A DNA stretch of 18,735 nucleotides from Thermoplasmata archaeon (GCA_021162305.1 JAGGYX010000152.1:1-18735), one strand, 5' to 3'; shown: positions 8,427 through 17,421, numbered from the stretch's first letter. Numbers and translations: made by a program. Notes: a model not told the origin generated them from the letters alone.

Positions 8427-8440
8427 GATAAATTTAATAT
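8427..8440 (-). promoter_or_regulatory. TATA-like box for the DUF1616/GT-C-like operon
   Basis: The minus strand reads ATATTAAATTTATC, centred about 26 bases before the ATG at 8408. No ribosome binding site precedes that ATG, consistent with a leaderless transcript. It shares the 82-base divergent intergenic region with the ahcY promoter. Confidence 0.5.
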
Positions 8441-8464
8441 TTGTGCAGTTTTTGCTACAAAACA

Positions 8465-8472
8465 TTTTATAT
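8465..8472 (+). promoter_or_regulatory. TATA-like box for ahcY-sir2
   Basis: TTTTATAT lies about 22 bases before the ahcY ATG at 8491, with no GGAGG motif between them. A leaderless or nearly leaderless mRNA is likely. Confidence 0.4.
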
Positions 8473-8490
8473 TGCTATATTTTTCATTTC

Positions 8491-9741
8491 ATGGATTATA
8501 AAGTTAAAGATATCTCTCTTGCAAAAGAAGGTAAAGCATTGGTCAGATGGGCTGAGCAACATATGCCTGTTTTGATGGATATAAGAAAAGAATTTGAAAA
8601 AGAAAAGCCATTGAAGGGTATAAAAATTGCAGCATGTCTTCATGTTACAAAAGAGACAGCTGTTTTAATTAAAACATTGAAAGCTGGAGGGGCTGCAGTA
8701 ACGTTAACAGGTTCAAATCCGCTTTCAACAAATGATGGCGTCGCCGCCTATCTTGCCAAGGAAGGCATACATGTATATGCATGGCGTGGCAACCATGATA
8801 AATATTACTGGTGCATTGAGCAGGCATTGAAAATAAAGCCGAATATCACAATGGATGATGGCGGCGACTTGGTTACGAGTTTGCATATAGAAAGGCAGGA
8901 ATTGATAAGGAATGTTATAGGAGGCACAGAAGAGACAACTACAGGCGTTAATCGGCAAAGAGCAATGGAAAAAAATGGAGTGTTGCGTTATCCAATAATA
9001 GCTGTAAATGATGCAATGACAAAATTTTTGTTCGATAACAGATATGGCACGGGACAGAGCAGCATAGATGGCATTCTAAGGGCTACTTCCATACTTATCG
9101 CTGGAAAAAAATTTGTTGTGGCTGGCTATGGCTGGTGTGGAAAAGGCTTGGCAAATCGTGCTCGTGGTTTGGGAGCACACGTTATAGTAACGGAAGTTGA
9201 TGAAATTCGTGCTTTAGAAGCGATAATGGATGGATTTGAGGTTATGCCAATGGAAAAAGCATCTCGCATAGGCGATATATTTGTTACTGTTACAGGAAAT
9301 AAGCATGTCATAGATGGAAAGCATATGAGAAAAATGAGGGATGGAGCCATTGTGGCAAATTCTGGACATTTTGACAATGAAATAAATGTTAAATGGCTTG
9401 AAGAAAATGCAGTAAAAAAGGAGGAAATAAGAAAAAATGTTACTGAATACACCCTTAAAGATGGCAGAAAAATTTATTTATTGGCGGAGGGAAGGCTGGT
9501 TAATCTTGCTGCTGCCGAAGGTCACCCTTCAGAAGTCATGGATATGTCCTTTTCAAATCAGGCACTGGCTGTAAAATGGCTTGTTGAAAACAAAGGCAAA
9601 CTCGAGAATAAAGTTTATAAGGTGCCCTCTGAAATTGATAGAGAGGTAGCGAGACGGAAACTAAAAGCAATGGGTATAAAAATAGATAAGCTTACAAAGG
9701 AGCAAATAAAATATATGAGAGGATGGAAAGAAGGAACTTGA
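8491..9741 (+). CDS. ahcY: Adenosylhomocysteinase (S-adenosylhomocysteine hydrolase)
   Basis: AhcY is a cytoplasmic NAD-dependent enzyme. It reversibly cleaves S-adenosylhomocysteine to adenosine and homocysteine, which removes the product inhibition of methyltransferases. The 416 residues match the archaeal form. Visible motifs are [22 protein letters not shown] (72-82), DDGGDLV, and the NAD-binding glycine motif GYGWCGKG (212-219) followed by [10 protein letters not shown]. The C-terminal region has [21 protein letters not shown]. The start is the ATG at 8491 ([14 protein letters not shown]). An in-frame ATG at 8275 would add 72 residues that read antisense through the DUF1616 gene and its promoter, and it is rejected. 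The gene overlaps the following sir2 gene by 19 bases, so the pair is probably co-transcribed. Confidence 0.96.
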   Translation: MDYKVKDISLAKEGKALVRWAEQHMPVLMDIRKEFEKEKPLKGIKIAACLHVTKETAVLIKTLKAGGAAVTLTGSNPLSTNDGVAAYLAKEGIHVYAWRGNHDKYYWCIEQALKIKPNITMDDGGDLVTSLHIERQELIRNVIGGTEETTTGVNRQRAMEKNGVLRYPIIAVNDAMTKFLFDNRYGTGQSSIDGILRATSILIAGKKFVVAGYGWCGKGLANRARGLGAHVIVTEVDEIRALEAIMDGFEVMPMEKASRIGDIFVTVTGNKHVIDGKHMRKMRDGAIVANSGHFDNEINVKWLEENAVKKEEIRKNVTEYTLKDGRKIYLLAEGRLVNLAAAEGHPSEVMDMSFSNQALAVKWLVENKGKLENKVYKVPSEIDREVARRKLKAMGIKIDKLTKEQIKYMRGWKEGT

Positions 9742-10457
9742 ATGAAGTTGCGAAAGCAATTAAAAATGCCAAGCTTGTGGTAGCTTTAACTGGAGCAGGT
9801 ATTTCCACAGAATCAGGAATACCTGACTTCAGAAGCAAAAATGGACTATGGAGCAAATTTGATATAAACGAATATGGATACATCGATAATATAATAAAAA
9901 ATCCTGAAAAAGTATGGGAAATGCTTCGCATTCTCATAGGCAATTTGAAAGATGCCAGACCAAATCCTGCTCATATTGCACTTGCAGAAATGGAAAAACT
10001 TGGCTATTTGCATGCAATAATAACCCAAAATGTTGACAGCCTGCATCAGAAGGCAGGAAGCAAAAATGTTATAGAACTTCATGGAAATTTTAGAGAAGCT
10101 GTATGCTTAAAATGCAGAAGAATATATCCAATAGAATATGCATTGAAGCAGAGCATTCCAAGATGCGAGTGCGGCGGGCTACTAAAACCAAATGCAATAT
10201 TTTTTGGAGAACCCATTTCAAAAGATACGCTCATCAAATCGCTTGGATATACGGAGAATTGTGATGTAATGCTTGTTATTGGCACATCTGCCATGGTTTA
10301 TCCCGCCGCCGAGTTGCCAGCAATGGCAAAGCAGAATAGAGCAATAATTGTGGAAATAAATAAGGAGCCAAGTATGATAGCAGGCATAGCAGACCATTCA
10401 TTTTATGGAAAAGCTGGCGAGATATTGCCAGAATTGGTAGAAGAAATTAAGGTGTAA
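9723..10457 (+). CDS. Sir2-family NAD-dependent protein deacylase
   Basis: Sirtuins remove acyl groups from lysine using NAD, producing nicotinamide and O-acyl-ADP-ribose. In archaea known targets include chromatin proteins and metabolic enzymes. The 244 residues carry the full core: GAGIS (24-28) and IPDFRS for NAD binding, [12 protein letters not shown] (101-112), and catalytic H120 in ELHGN. A zinc site is formed by C128/C131 and C148/C150, where the second pair is the tight C-x-C-G-G form. [13 protein letters not shown] (187-199) follows. The ATG at 9723 overlaps the end of ahcY and is preceded by GAGAGG. A TTG at 9738 is an alternative. Coupling with ahcY suggests joint control, but no shared pathway is proven. 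Its stop lies three bases from the convergent gins51 stop. Confidence 0.94.
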   Translation: MERRNLNEVAKAIKNAKLVVALTGAGISTESGIPDFRSKNGLWSKFDINEYGYIDNIIKNPEKVWEMLRILIGNLKDARPNPAHIALAEMEKLGYLHAIITQNVDSLHQKAGSKNVIELHGNFREAVCLKCRRIYPIEYALKQSIPRCECGGLLKPNAIFFGEPISKDTLIKSLGYTENCDVMLVIGTSAMVYPAAELPAMAKQNRAIIVEINKEPSMIAGIADHSFYGKAGEILPELVEEIKV

Positions 10458-10460
10458 ATT

Positions 10461-11003
10461 TCATATCCATGCTGGCTTTATTTCTTCTGCAGCCTCCCTC
10501 TCAATCAATATTTTTGCAACGTCGAGAGGCAATGAAATAACATCTTCTTTACGCAAGCTATATTTTTTCATGTCATTTCCAACAAACTGGGGCAAGTCTT
10601 TCAATATTCTTATGGTGAGAAACTCCTTTCTTTTTAATTCAAATATTTTTCTTCTATTTTCTTTAAGCAACTCCACAAGGTTTTCATAAAAAATTTTTTC
10701 CTCTCTGGTCATATTCTCCGGCGGCTTTCTTGCTGCTCTTGCTGCCAGCAAAGCAGCCATTATTATCTTTTTCTCCCTTCTTTCAAATATGTTGTTTAAT
10801 ATCCGCTTGGTATTGCGAAGCTCATCAGAGAGCAACAAAAATTTACGGGATGCTGGGTCTTTACGTCGTTCTTCTTCTATTTTTTCTTCCAACTCACTTA
10901 TATATGATAAAGCCTCCTGATAAAAATCTATGCCAATGCTGGTTAAAGAAGAGACCATTTTTTCATTCTGCTCTATATTGCGGAGCTTTGAATATGTTAG
11001 CAT
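10461..11003 (-). CDS. gins51: GINS replication complex subunit Gins51
   Basis: GINS joins MCM and GAN/Cdc45 in the archaeal replicative helicase and connects it to primase and polymerase. The 180 residues have the A-then-B order of Gins51. A helical A domain (about 1-125) is rich in Glu, Lys and Arg and includes an AALLAARAARKPPENMTREE stretch. A small beta-rich B domain (about 129-176) follows: ILKDLPQFVGNDMKKYSL, ISLPLDVAKILIEREAAEEI. Length is normal for the family. The ATG at 11003 has no ribosome binding site, but a TATA-like element is centred 23 bases upstream. In many euryarchaea gins51 lies near primase genes. Here priS/priL are 4 kb away, separated by two surface-protein genes. Confidence 0.88.
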   Translation of the reverse strand: MLTYSKLRNIEQNEKMVSSLTSIGIDFYQEALSYISELEEKIEEERRKDPASRKFLLLSDELRNTKRILNNIFERREKKIIMAALLAARAARKPPENMTREEKIFYENLVELLKENRRKIFELKRKEFLTIRILKDLPQFVGNDMKKYSLRKEDVISLPLDVAKILIEREAAEEIKPAWI

Positions 11004-11019
11004 AGTAATACATGAAATA

Positions 11020-11031
11020 CTTAAATATTAA
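11020..11031. promoter_or_regulatory. Shared bidirectional TATA-like element
   Basis: CTTAAATATTAA contains the palindromic hexamer AATATT (11024-11029). Its centre is about 23 bases from the gins51 ATG (leftward, 11003) and about 22 bases from the ATG at 11048 of the large surface protein (rightward). No second TATA-like sequence with suitable spacing is visible for the + strand gene. One element may therefore serve both divergent leaderless genes. Confidence 0.45.
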
Positions 11032-11047
11032 TTTTACATTTATCAAT

Positions 11048-14000
11048 ATGCTAAAGAAAATGCTTCCTGTAGCAATTGCCATTCTTCTGATTGTTCCAAT
11101 AGGAATAGCTCAAAAAGATATACCATCGGGATATGAAGGTGTATCATGGACAAAGGTAGTGCCTCTGAAAAAAGCATGCCTCGTTAAATTTGATGAAAAT
11201 AGCCTCATTGATGATTTTGCTTATATGGCTGCCATCCCAGCAAGCACATTCTATGATACAGAAACAGACAGGATATATTCATATCCTGTATTGTTTTACA
11301 ATGATTATATTAAGGGAAATGAAACCACGCTTTCATTGAATGATAGGCAGGGATTAGATTATTTCATGGAGGATTGGATTTCATATAATAAAGGGCTGAA
11401 TGAAATTGAATATATAAATGTGGATGGGAAGCCCTGGAAAGCAAGTAATTACACATACATTAAAAGCAACGACATATATGATATTGCATCAAAGATAGCA
11501 TTGCATGACTGGAGTTACAGCAATAATGCTGTTGTTGCAGTTGTGGGAGATGTAAAATATGGAAGCTATGATAAACAAAATTATAGTGTTGGTGGGAAAT
11601 TGAATGCAAAGGCTATAAAACATATAACTCTAAAAGGAATAAAGCAGGATAGTCTGGCGCCGCAATATGATGATTTTTATGTTGATGAAAACTATAAATT
11701 CATTATAGCAGATTTATGGTGGCCATCTATAAGCTGGCTGCCGAATTTTATATATCTCGCCACTCTCGGCATGCTTACAGGCGGAGTAACACTTCCTTCT
11801 GCTGACCCAGATTTGCAGTTATATTGTAATTATGATGGCAAGCTTATGGAAGTCGCAGCTTCTCAAAACTGGAATATTATGGTTGGACCATCTGAACATG
11901 TTGAAACATATGTTTATAGCCCCGGACAATGGAAGACTGCAATAACAGATATACCAACAAAAGGATTGCTTGGAGAGAGACACGGAACAATATTGCAGAT
12001 TCTTGCAGATAAACTGATGAGGAAGGTAACATATTATATAGATTTGAATCTCTATCCTGGCGAAGAAATAGAATTAAAAGAAATGCCTCCATTTATGGCA
12101 AGAAACGCTGATTTCGAGCTAACATGGCAGGGAAATGCAAAACTTGGATTGATTGTTATAGACGAGGATGGCTCTGCAGTTGGAATGGCTACAAAAACAA
12201 ACGGGAGCAAACAGAAATTGCATCTCGACCAGCTTGGACAGGGAAAATATAGAGTTGCTGTTGTTCAACTCACACCTGCTAATGGAACAATAAGCTACAA
12301 ACTGACATATTCATGGGAAAGCAAGTTGAAAAAAGAACAGGCTAACTACATAATGAATGCCGCTGAAGGAGCCATCATTGCGTCATTAAAAAATGCTCCT
12401 CTGCTTTATACAAAGCCCGATAAGCTCAGCAAAGAAATAAAAAATGTGGTTAAAAAGCTTGGAATAAAAAATGTATATGTTGTGGACTTAAACGGAAATT
12501 CTTCTGCAATTGATGAGCTTTCAGGTATATGCAACATTAAAATGAATTTTAACAATTTGGTTGACATATATCATTATATCAGAAATGAAACAAAAAGAGA
12601 TGACATTGTTTTCACCACCATAGACCCATGGACATACTGGCTTGTTGAAAGGCTCAAACCAGAAGGGGAGAAAGACAACGCCTTATATATTGGTCCAGCT
12701 GCCTATATTGCTGCCCACCACGGCTGCCCGCTCATTGCCGTTGACATGCATCCTCGCCTTTCTACTGCTGTAGTATGGTATAATGAATGGTGGAAGAAGC
12801 ATGCCATTCGTGACATCGTGCCTTCAGTAGCTGACATGTATTTAAATGGGAGGGAAGTGTATAAGTTTTTGGATGATATAGGGCTTGATGAGCCCGGTAA
12901 GGAAGAAACTTTGATAACTGTTGCAGGACAATTTGATATTGGCATACCATGGGACAGAACATTCATTGGAGTTGCATATCCTGGTCGCATACTTGGCACA
13001 CCAGTCGATACAAGCTACTGGGTGGCAAGAAGCATATTCTATCCTGCAATAATATTTGTCAATCCTGCTTTAAGTCCAAATGGCATCATGCTTATAAATG
13101 GAAGTAAAAGCATTAGAATGCCAAGCGGGCGGCTAAAAATAATAAAACCAAGCCAGGATGAGAAATTTTATTATCCTGTCCTCAATTCATGGATTACATA
13201 TAGCCATCGTTTTAATGAAAGAGCAAGTAAATACTGGGGTTTCAATTATACATGTGCTGATGGAATAACTCCATATTATGGTCCTTCAACAAATCCAATA
13301 GACAATAATGTTCTCGCTGCCCGTGGAAAATATGGAGCTTACTGGCCCGATATGAGTGAAAGCGAGACAAATCCATTTTATTTCAGGAAAGCCGGATATG
13401 ATGTTGCATTCACAACCAATTTTTCTGCAACGATGGAAGATTTAAATCGTGGTGTAATAATGTGGGAGGAAACAACTCATGGATGGCATCTGCATTCTGG
13501 AGTGCTTGCATTCTGGGATCCATATGGCGTTCCAGGCTTCGTTGGAATCAATATAAGTCTGCCAACAGTAGAACCAAATCCTTGGAGAGGATATGAATTG
13601 TATCTCCCCGGCTACTTAGATGGTTCAACTGAAGAGCCAGATGTTTTGAGTCAGAGTAAATTACTTGGTTTAGATGTTGTTCCAGCAAAACTGCATGACA
13701 TTCCCATAATTAAAAATACGCCATTGGGCAAAAGAGCGGGATATGATGGAATCGTTATAACAGTTTTATTTGGAAGATTGAGAACAAAAGATTACAATGG
13801 GCTTCAAATGGATAAGGCATTGAAGAATCTGCATTCAGCCGGATTTGCAGCAGGCTCATGCTTTATTTCCAATACATATCTTCATCTTACATTAATAAGA
13901 CATGGAACAGTTTTTCAGATAATTGACCCATGGGAAACATCATGGTATTCTGCCTTCGCTTTTGAAATATTTGCAAGAAATCTGGCATTAGGTTATCCAG

Positions 14001-14311
14001 TTGGTAAGGCTTTTGCAGATGGAATAAGACATACAAGCATTGGTTACCTAACGCAACAATGGTGGTGGGATATAAAGGAAAATGTATGCTATTTCGGCGA
14101 CCCAGATTTGCATATGTACTCTCCAAAATATTCGTGGGAAAAACCTGAGCCGATAGAAGAAAATGAAGTTATAGGAGGACATGCATTGTATGGAGCAACT
14201 TCATATCCTCACGAAATGAAGCATAAAGGTTATACACTTTATTTCGTTGCCACACTCCTTGCAATTGTTGCCATTGGAGCAGTATATGTGAAAAAGAAAG
14301 GGATGTTCTAA
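11048..14311 (+). CDS. Large secreted membrane-anchored protein, possible C25-like peptidase
   Basis: This 1087-residue protein has a signal peptide (MLKKMLPVAIAILLIVPIGIA) and one C-terminal membrane helix (about 1061-1080, YFVATLLAIVAIGAVYV) followed by KKK. It should be anchored with nearly all its mass outside the cell. A beta-rich segment near 352-430 (DFELTWQGNAKLGLIVIDED, GKYRVAVVQLTPANGTISY) resembles PPC-type pre-peptidase domains. The C-terminal third has features of gingipain-like family C25: a His motif THGWHLHSG (H811), a Cys motif AGSCFISN (C938), and a late LGYPVGKAFADGI plus FGDPDLHMYSP (D1018). These are candidate catalytic residues by analogy only. I start at 11048 because the upstream ATG at 11012 would put 12 residues before the signal peptide and lies before the expected transcription start. 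The protein could be a non-peptidase surface protein. It is convergent with the pseudo-caspase gene, overlapping by four bases. Confidence 0.6.
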   Translation: MLKKMLPVAIAILLIVPIGIAQKDIPSGYEGVSWTKVVPLKKACLVKFDENSLIDDFAYMAAIPASTFYDTETDRIYSYPVLFYNDYIKGNETTLSLNDRQGLDYFMEDWISYNKGLNEIEYINVDGKPWKASNYTYIKSNDIYDIASKIALHDWSYSNNAVVAVVGDVKYGSYDKQNYSVGGKLNAKAIKHITLKGIKQDSLAPQYDDFYVDENYKFIIADLWWPSISWLPNFIYLATLGMLTGGVTLPSADPDLQLYCNYDGKLMEVAASQNWNIMVGPSEHVETYVYSPGQWKTAITDIPTKGLLGERHGTILQILADKLMRKVTYYIDLNLYPGEEIELKEMPPFMARNADFELTWQGNAKLGLIVIDEDGSAVGMATKTNGSKQKLHLDQLGQGKYRVAVVQLTPANGTISYKLTYSWESKLKKEQANYIMNAAEGAIIASLKNAPLLYTKPDKLSKEIKNVVKKLGIKNVYVVDLNGNSSAIDELSGICNIKMNFNNLVDIYHYIRNETKRDDIVFTTIDPWTYWLVERLKPEGEKDNALYIGPAAYIAAHHGCPLIAVDMHPRLSTAVVWYNEWWKKHAIRDIVPSVADMYLNGREVYKFLDDIGLDEPGKEETLITVAGQFDIGIPWDRTFIGVAYPGRILGTPVDTSYWVARSIFYPAIIFVNPALSPNGIMLINGSKSIRMPSGRLKIIKPSQDEKFYYPVLNSWITYSHRFNERASKYWGFNYTCADGITPYYGPSTNPIDNNVLAARGKYGAYWPDMSESETNPFYFRKAGYDVAFTTNFSATMEDLNRGVIMWEETTHGWHLHSGVLAFWDPYGVPGFVGINISLPTVEPNPWRGYELYLPGYLDGSTEEPDVLSQSKLLGLDVVPAKLHDIPIIKNTPLGKRAGYDGIVITVLFGRLRTKDYNGLQMDKALKNLHSAGFAAGSCFISNTYLHLTLIRHGTVFQIIDPWETSWYSAFAFEIFARNLALGYPVGKAFADGIRHTSIGYLTQQWWWDIKENVCYFGDPDLHMYSPKYSWEKPEPIEENEVIGGHALYGATSYPHEMKHKGYTLYFVATLLAIVAIGAVYVKKKGMF

Positions 14312-15255
14312 TCCTTCAGAAAAGGAATATCGCCATTGCATCCATCATACACATTACAAAATGGAAAGATAAAACCGCCTTTTCTAATGAATGCATATAA
14401 TTCCATGAATGAAATTGTATTCGCCACAATCACGCCATTTAATGCAACGAAAACCGGCAAATATATTTTCAGGGTAATGAGAAAGAATATAAAATACATC
14501 AGGGGGGCGACGCCGCCGACGATGCCGTCGATGGCAAACTGGACAATGCTTCTTACCATATTCAAAAGGAAGTTAGAGACGATAACAGGAACAATCGTGA
14601 GAAAAGTTGAAAAAATTGTGGCTACAATGGGTAAGGAAAGCCAGAGAACATTGTTCGCAGTCTTTATTGCCCTATAAACTTTTTCAAATGAAGCATTCCT
14701 GCCATTTTTTATGGAATATATCAGAAATTTTGTTGGAATATGAAAAGGCATTATACCATAGCGAGAGAAAATTATTCTTTTGTTGCCTTTCAGATCTTCT
14801 GCAATTCCATTTCCAAAGTCGCAGTCCATGAAAATTGAAATGGCATTTGCCTTAATTTTTCCAATCTTTTCTCTGAGCCAATCATCGGTTATATTTCCAT
14901 TTTGTATCATCCATGCTTCATCATATCCATCTTTTTCATCTCCATCATCATCTTTTGACTTTATTCCACGTCCACTATAGAATATGAAAATATAATCATT
15001 TTCATCTGCAATAGATGAGATGTTATCAAAAGCTTTTGAGATGTTGTCATAGGTGGCATTTTTATTGGCAAGCAATATTATGTTATCTTCTTTCCAGTTA
15101 TGATGCTGCAGTAAAGCATGATATAACTCCATGCCATTTTTTCCCATTTCAACCAAAATTGCATAGTATTCAGTTGCATCTTTGCTTGCAAGCACAGGAT
15201 GAAATAAATTAGAAAGTAGAAGGATGGAAATAAATGCTGCAATCTGCCTCCGCAT
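14308..15255 (-). CDS. Membrane-bound caspase-fold protein, probably inactive
   Basis: This 315-residue protein starts with a signal peptide (1-23). A caspase-like (clan CD, C14-type) domain spans about 27-190: YYAILVEMGK, HHNWKEDNIILLANKNATYDN, DYIFIFYSGRG, DGDEKDGYDEAW, NITDDWLREKIGKIKANAIS, IFMDCDFGNG. Active relatives have SGHG and D-S-C-x-S-G. Here the catalytic His is R96 (SGRG), and the position of the catalytic Cys is D146 (DCDFGN). C145 is one place off, so the domain probably does not cleave peptides. Residues 203-300 contain three or four membrane helices (LWLSLPIVATIFSTFLTIVP, PLMYFIFFLITLKIYLPVFV), and the tail has two Cys (NVYDGCNG). A TATA-like TTTTTTAAAC about 23 bases upstream overlaps the priS stop. 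It may act as a binding partner or regulator of the neighbouring peptidase-like protein, but that is speculation. Confidence 0.75.
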   Translation of the reverse strand: MRRQIAAFISILLLSNLFHPVLASKDATEYYAILVEMGKNGMELYHALLQHHNWKEDNIILLANKNATYDNISKAFDNISSIADENDYIFIFYSGRGIKSKDDDGDEKDGYDEAWMIQNGNITDDWLREKIGKIKANAISIFMDCDFGNGIAEDLKGNKRIIFSRYGIMPFHIPTKFLIYSIKNGRNASFEKVYRAIKTANNVLWLSLPIVATIFSTFLTIVPVIVSNFLLNMVRSIVQFAIDGIVGGVAPLMYFIFFLITLKIYLPVFVALNGVIVANTISFMELYAFIRKGGFIFPFCNVYDGCNGDIPFLKD

Positions 15256-15273
15256 AAAATAAAATAATTCAGG

Positions 15274-15283
15274 GTTTAAAAAA
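15274..15283 (-). promoter_or_regulatory. TATA-like box for the caspase-fold gene
   Basis: The minus strand reads TTTTTTAAAC across the priS stop codon, centred about 23 bases before the ATG at 15255. No GGAGG motif lies between. Independent leaderless transcription is plausible despite the same orientation as priS. Confidence 0.35.
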
Positions 15284-16412
15284 TATTTGCCATATTCCTC
15301 GCCAACGCAAAAACTGCAACATATTCTGGCACTTTTACAACACCTTCTTTTAATGCGAAATCATTTCCCTTCAATTTTATTTTAAATGGTTTTTTTACAT
15401 CTATTTTTACCATTTCCTCACCGAACACTACAGCTTCTTCAAGTGGATTGAAATCTTCCAGATTATTTAGATTGACTCTCGTTACCCTGAATCCAGTTTT
15501 TCCATGCAGGCTACCAGGCAATCTTATAAGGCGTTTAATGTCTGCTGTTACAGGCTCATCTGTAGAGCTATGTAATTTTACAGCAAGCTCTTTTATCAAT
15601 GGTTTAAGCAATCTTTTTATCGCTGCCATCTGATCAATTTTCCCTTCTCGAATTAACTCCATCCTTCTATCATCAAGCCCATCATATATATCCTGAGCTA
15701 TTGTATCTCCAATGCCATCAAAGCTCTTCAACAATTGAATTGCCTCCTCTCTTTCCATACTTTTTACCTCTTCCAGAAAAGAAATTATGCCACGGGCAAT
15801 GCGGCCGCGCCAGCCCGGCGATGATGGCGTAATTTCGATGGTTTTTGTGTATGTTTTGCTGTATATGCTCCTCTCCACTATCACATGGCTGTAATCCAAA
15901 CCTCTTGCCATTATATAATCCACAATCTCCCTTCTTTCCTGATTGCCCAGATTCAGAATTTTTTTATCATGAACATGGCAATGATATCCACGCCCTCCAG
16001 AAAAATATATTGAAATGCTTTTTTCATCGAATCCGAAGTCATCAATGAGAAATGAAAGCAATTTTTTTAATTCTTCTTTTATCCTTTCAAGGCTCTCCTC
16101 ATACCTTAATTTGTTTGCATTTGGTAAATGGTCTGCATCCAAATCAAATATTAAATCGGCTCCCATCCATTTTTTCTCCCTCATTGTGCCAGCAGATGGG
16201 TTGTTATAATAGGCGGAAGAATAATAAACATGGGCGGGAATGCTTGTTTTTAAATAGCGAAGCAACCATTCTTTATTTTTAAAGGATATGTGGCGCTTCA
16301 TTGTGCTTTCATTGAAGAAAAGGAATGCAAATTCACGCCTCTCTATTCTGTATGGCGCTTCTATATCCGCCTTCAAATAATATTCATAAAATTTTTTCCT
16401 TAGATAATTCAT
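15276..16412 (-). CDS. priS: DNA primase small (catalytic) subunit
   Basis: PriS is the catalytic subunit of archaeal/eukaryotic-type primase, which makes primers for DNA replication with PriL. The 378 residues contain the catalytic pair in LIFDLDADHL (D90, D92), the SGGRGYHCH motif (138-145), and the third acidic residue D291 in TADIKRLIRLPGSLHGKTG. Pyrococcus-type PriS has a Cys/His zinc knuckle between the first two motifs. Here that stretch (HLPNANKLRYEESLERIKEE) has no Cys, and the only Cys in the protein is in YHCH. The ATG at 16412 lies inside the end of priL, a 29-base overlap, after an AGGAGG ribosome binding site that also encodes the Arg-Arg of priL. Translation is therefore coupled. 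Confidence 0.95.
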   Translation of the reverse strand: MNYLRKKFYEYYLKADIEAPYRIERREFAFLFFNESTMKRHISFKNKEWLLRYLKTSIPAHVYYSSAYYNNPSAGTMREKKWMGADLIFDLDADHLPNANKLRYEESLERIKEELKKLLSFLIDDFGFDEKSISIYFSGGRGYHCHVHDKKILNLGNQERREIVDYIMARGLDYSHVIVERSIYSKTYTKTIEITPSSPGWRGRIARGIISFLEEVKSMEREEAIQLLKSFDGIGDTIAQDIYDGLDDRRMELIREGKIDQMAAIKRLLKPLIKELAVKLHSSTDEPVTADIKRLIRLPGSLHGKTGFRVTRVNLNNLEDFNPLEEAVVFGEEMVKIDVKKPFKIKLKGNDFALKEGVVKVPEYVAVFALARNMANIF

Positions 16413-17394
16413 TTTTCCTCCTTTTTAAACGATAATAAAGCAATGGATGATTTGCTTTTTTGCAAAGCTCATCAGGAAAGCAAAGCCCCCATGTTCTTAT
16501 GGTGGCACATTTTGGAGGGGCATATACTGTACCTGATATCTTGCCAGTTATATGCTCAATCTGGTATCTTGTCTTCTCTTCATTGAAATCTGGCGAGGAA
16601 GAGAAAATTTTTAGAATATCTTCAGTAGAAGCTCCTATTGCGTTTAAAAATGTGACCAATGTAAAACGACCAACATGTGGAACATTCATGCCAGATTTTA
16701 TTGCCGCTATCAGATTTTTTATGCAGGGTGGGTAATCCTTCTCGCTTATTCCTTCTACCTTTTTTATTTCCTTCGCAAGCAACTTATTTTTCAGTTTTGA
16801 TATCAATTCACCAAATATTTTATTTATATCTGGAGGAGCAAACATGTAAAATAGCTCATTCTGAATCTTGTTTCTTATTGCTTCCTGAATCAAACGGCAT
16901 ATTTCATCATTGCTGAGCTCTACATATCCTTTATCCATTACTCTATTCACCAGTTTCCATTTTATATCCCACGTTGGAGCAAACTTCAAATAATCGGAAA
17001 AATGAACCATTCCATCTTTTGCTTCAATGCCAAACTCTCTTGCAATTTTTTGAATGATTGCCGTTTCTTCTTTTTTCAAGCTTTCATATGCTTTCTTTGC
17101 TTCCGCCAACGCATATCTTCTCACAAGATATTCGCTTTCTACAGCTGCAACAATTAGGCGGGCGAGAGGATATGAAAAAATTTCCATCATGCATTCTATT
17201 TCATCGAGCAGTGCTTTCTCTTTTATTACTCCATATTTCAAAGCCTGTTCTACCCTTTCAACAGCTCGTGCTCTTGCCCTTTCATATATTGGCTCATAAA
17301 GCACTTCCTGAATATCTATCTTCTCCTTCTTCACCCAATTCTTGGCATCTTCTATGAATGGATATCTTGCAATCTGGCATATTTCAAATTCCAC
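16384..17394 (-). CDS. priL: DNA primase large subunit, 4Fe-4S
   Basis: PriL regulates primer initiation and length and carries the iron-sulfur domain of primase. The 336 residues have a helical N-terminal half (ARARAVERVEQALKYG, FSYPLARLIVAAVESEYLVRR). The C-terminal domain holds four conserved cysteines: C224 (YPPCIKNL), C296 (PPKCATIRTWG), C305 (GLCF) and C311 (DELCKKANHPLLYY). Other conserved parts are HVGRFTLVTFLNAIG and YQIEHITG. The start appears to be GTG at 17392-17394. The nearby ATG is out of frame, and a TATA-like TTATATATCC centred about 22 bases upstream fits a leaderless GTG start. It forms an operon with priS. Confidence 0.94.
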   Translation of the reverse strand: MEFEICQIARYPFIEDAKNWVKKEKIDIQEVLYEPIYERARARAVERVEQALKYGVIKEKALLDEIECMMEIFSYPLARLIVAAVESEYLVRRYALAEAKKAYESLKKEETAIIQKIAREFGIEAKDGMVHFSDYLKFAPTWDIKWKLVNRVMDKGYVELSNDEICRLIQEAIRNKIQNELFYMFAPPDINKIFGELISKLKNKLLAKEIKKVEGISEKDYPPCIKNLIAAIKSGMNVPHVGRFTLVTFLNAIGASTEDILKIFSSSPDFNEEKTRYQIEHITGKISGTVYAPPKCATIRTWGLCFPDELCKKANHPLLYYRLKRRKNELSKEKIL

Positions 17395-17410
17395 ATAAAA
17401 ATAGGCAGAA

Positions 17411-17421
17411 GGATATATAAA
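17411..17421 (-). promoter_or_regulatory. TATA-like box for priL-priS
   Basis: The minus strand reads TTTATATATCC, centred about 22 bases before the GTG start at 17394. A second AT-rich element (TATTTTAAAC, 17441-17450) lies further upstream and could give a short leader instead. Confidence 0.5.

Noticed and set aside
8275..8490. N-terminal extension of ahcY from an upstream in-frame ATG
   Set aside because: The added 72 residues read antisense through the DUF1616 gene and across both promoters. AhcY homology begins at 8491.
11012..11047. Earlier ATG for the large surface protein
   Set aside because: It would place 12 residues before a normal signal peptide and lies upstream of the TATA-like element, so it is unlikely to be in the mRNA.
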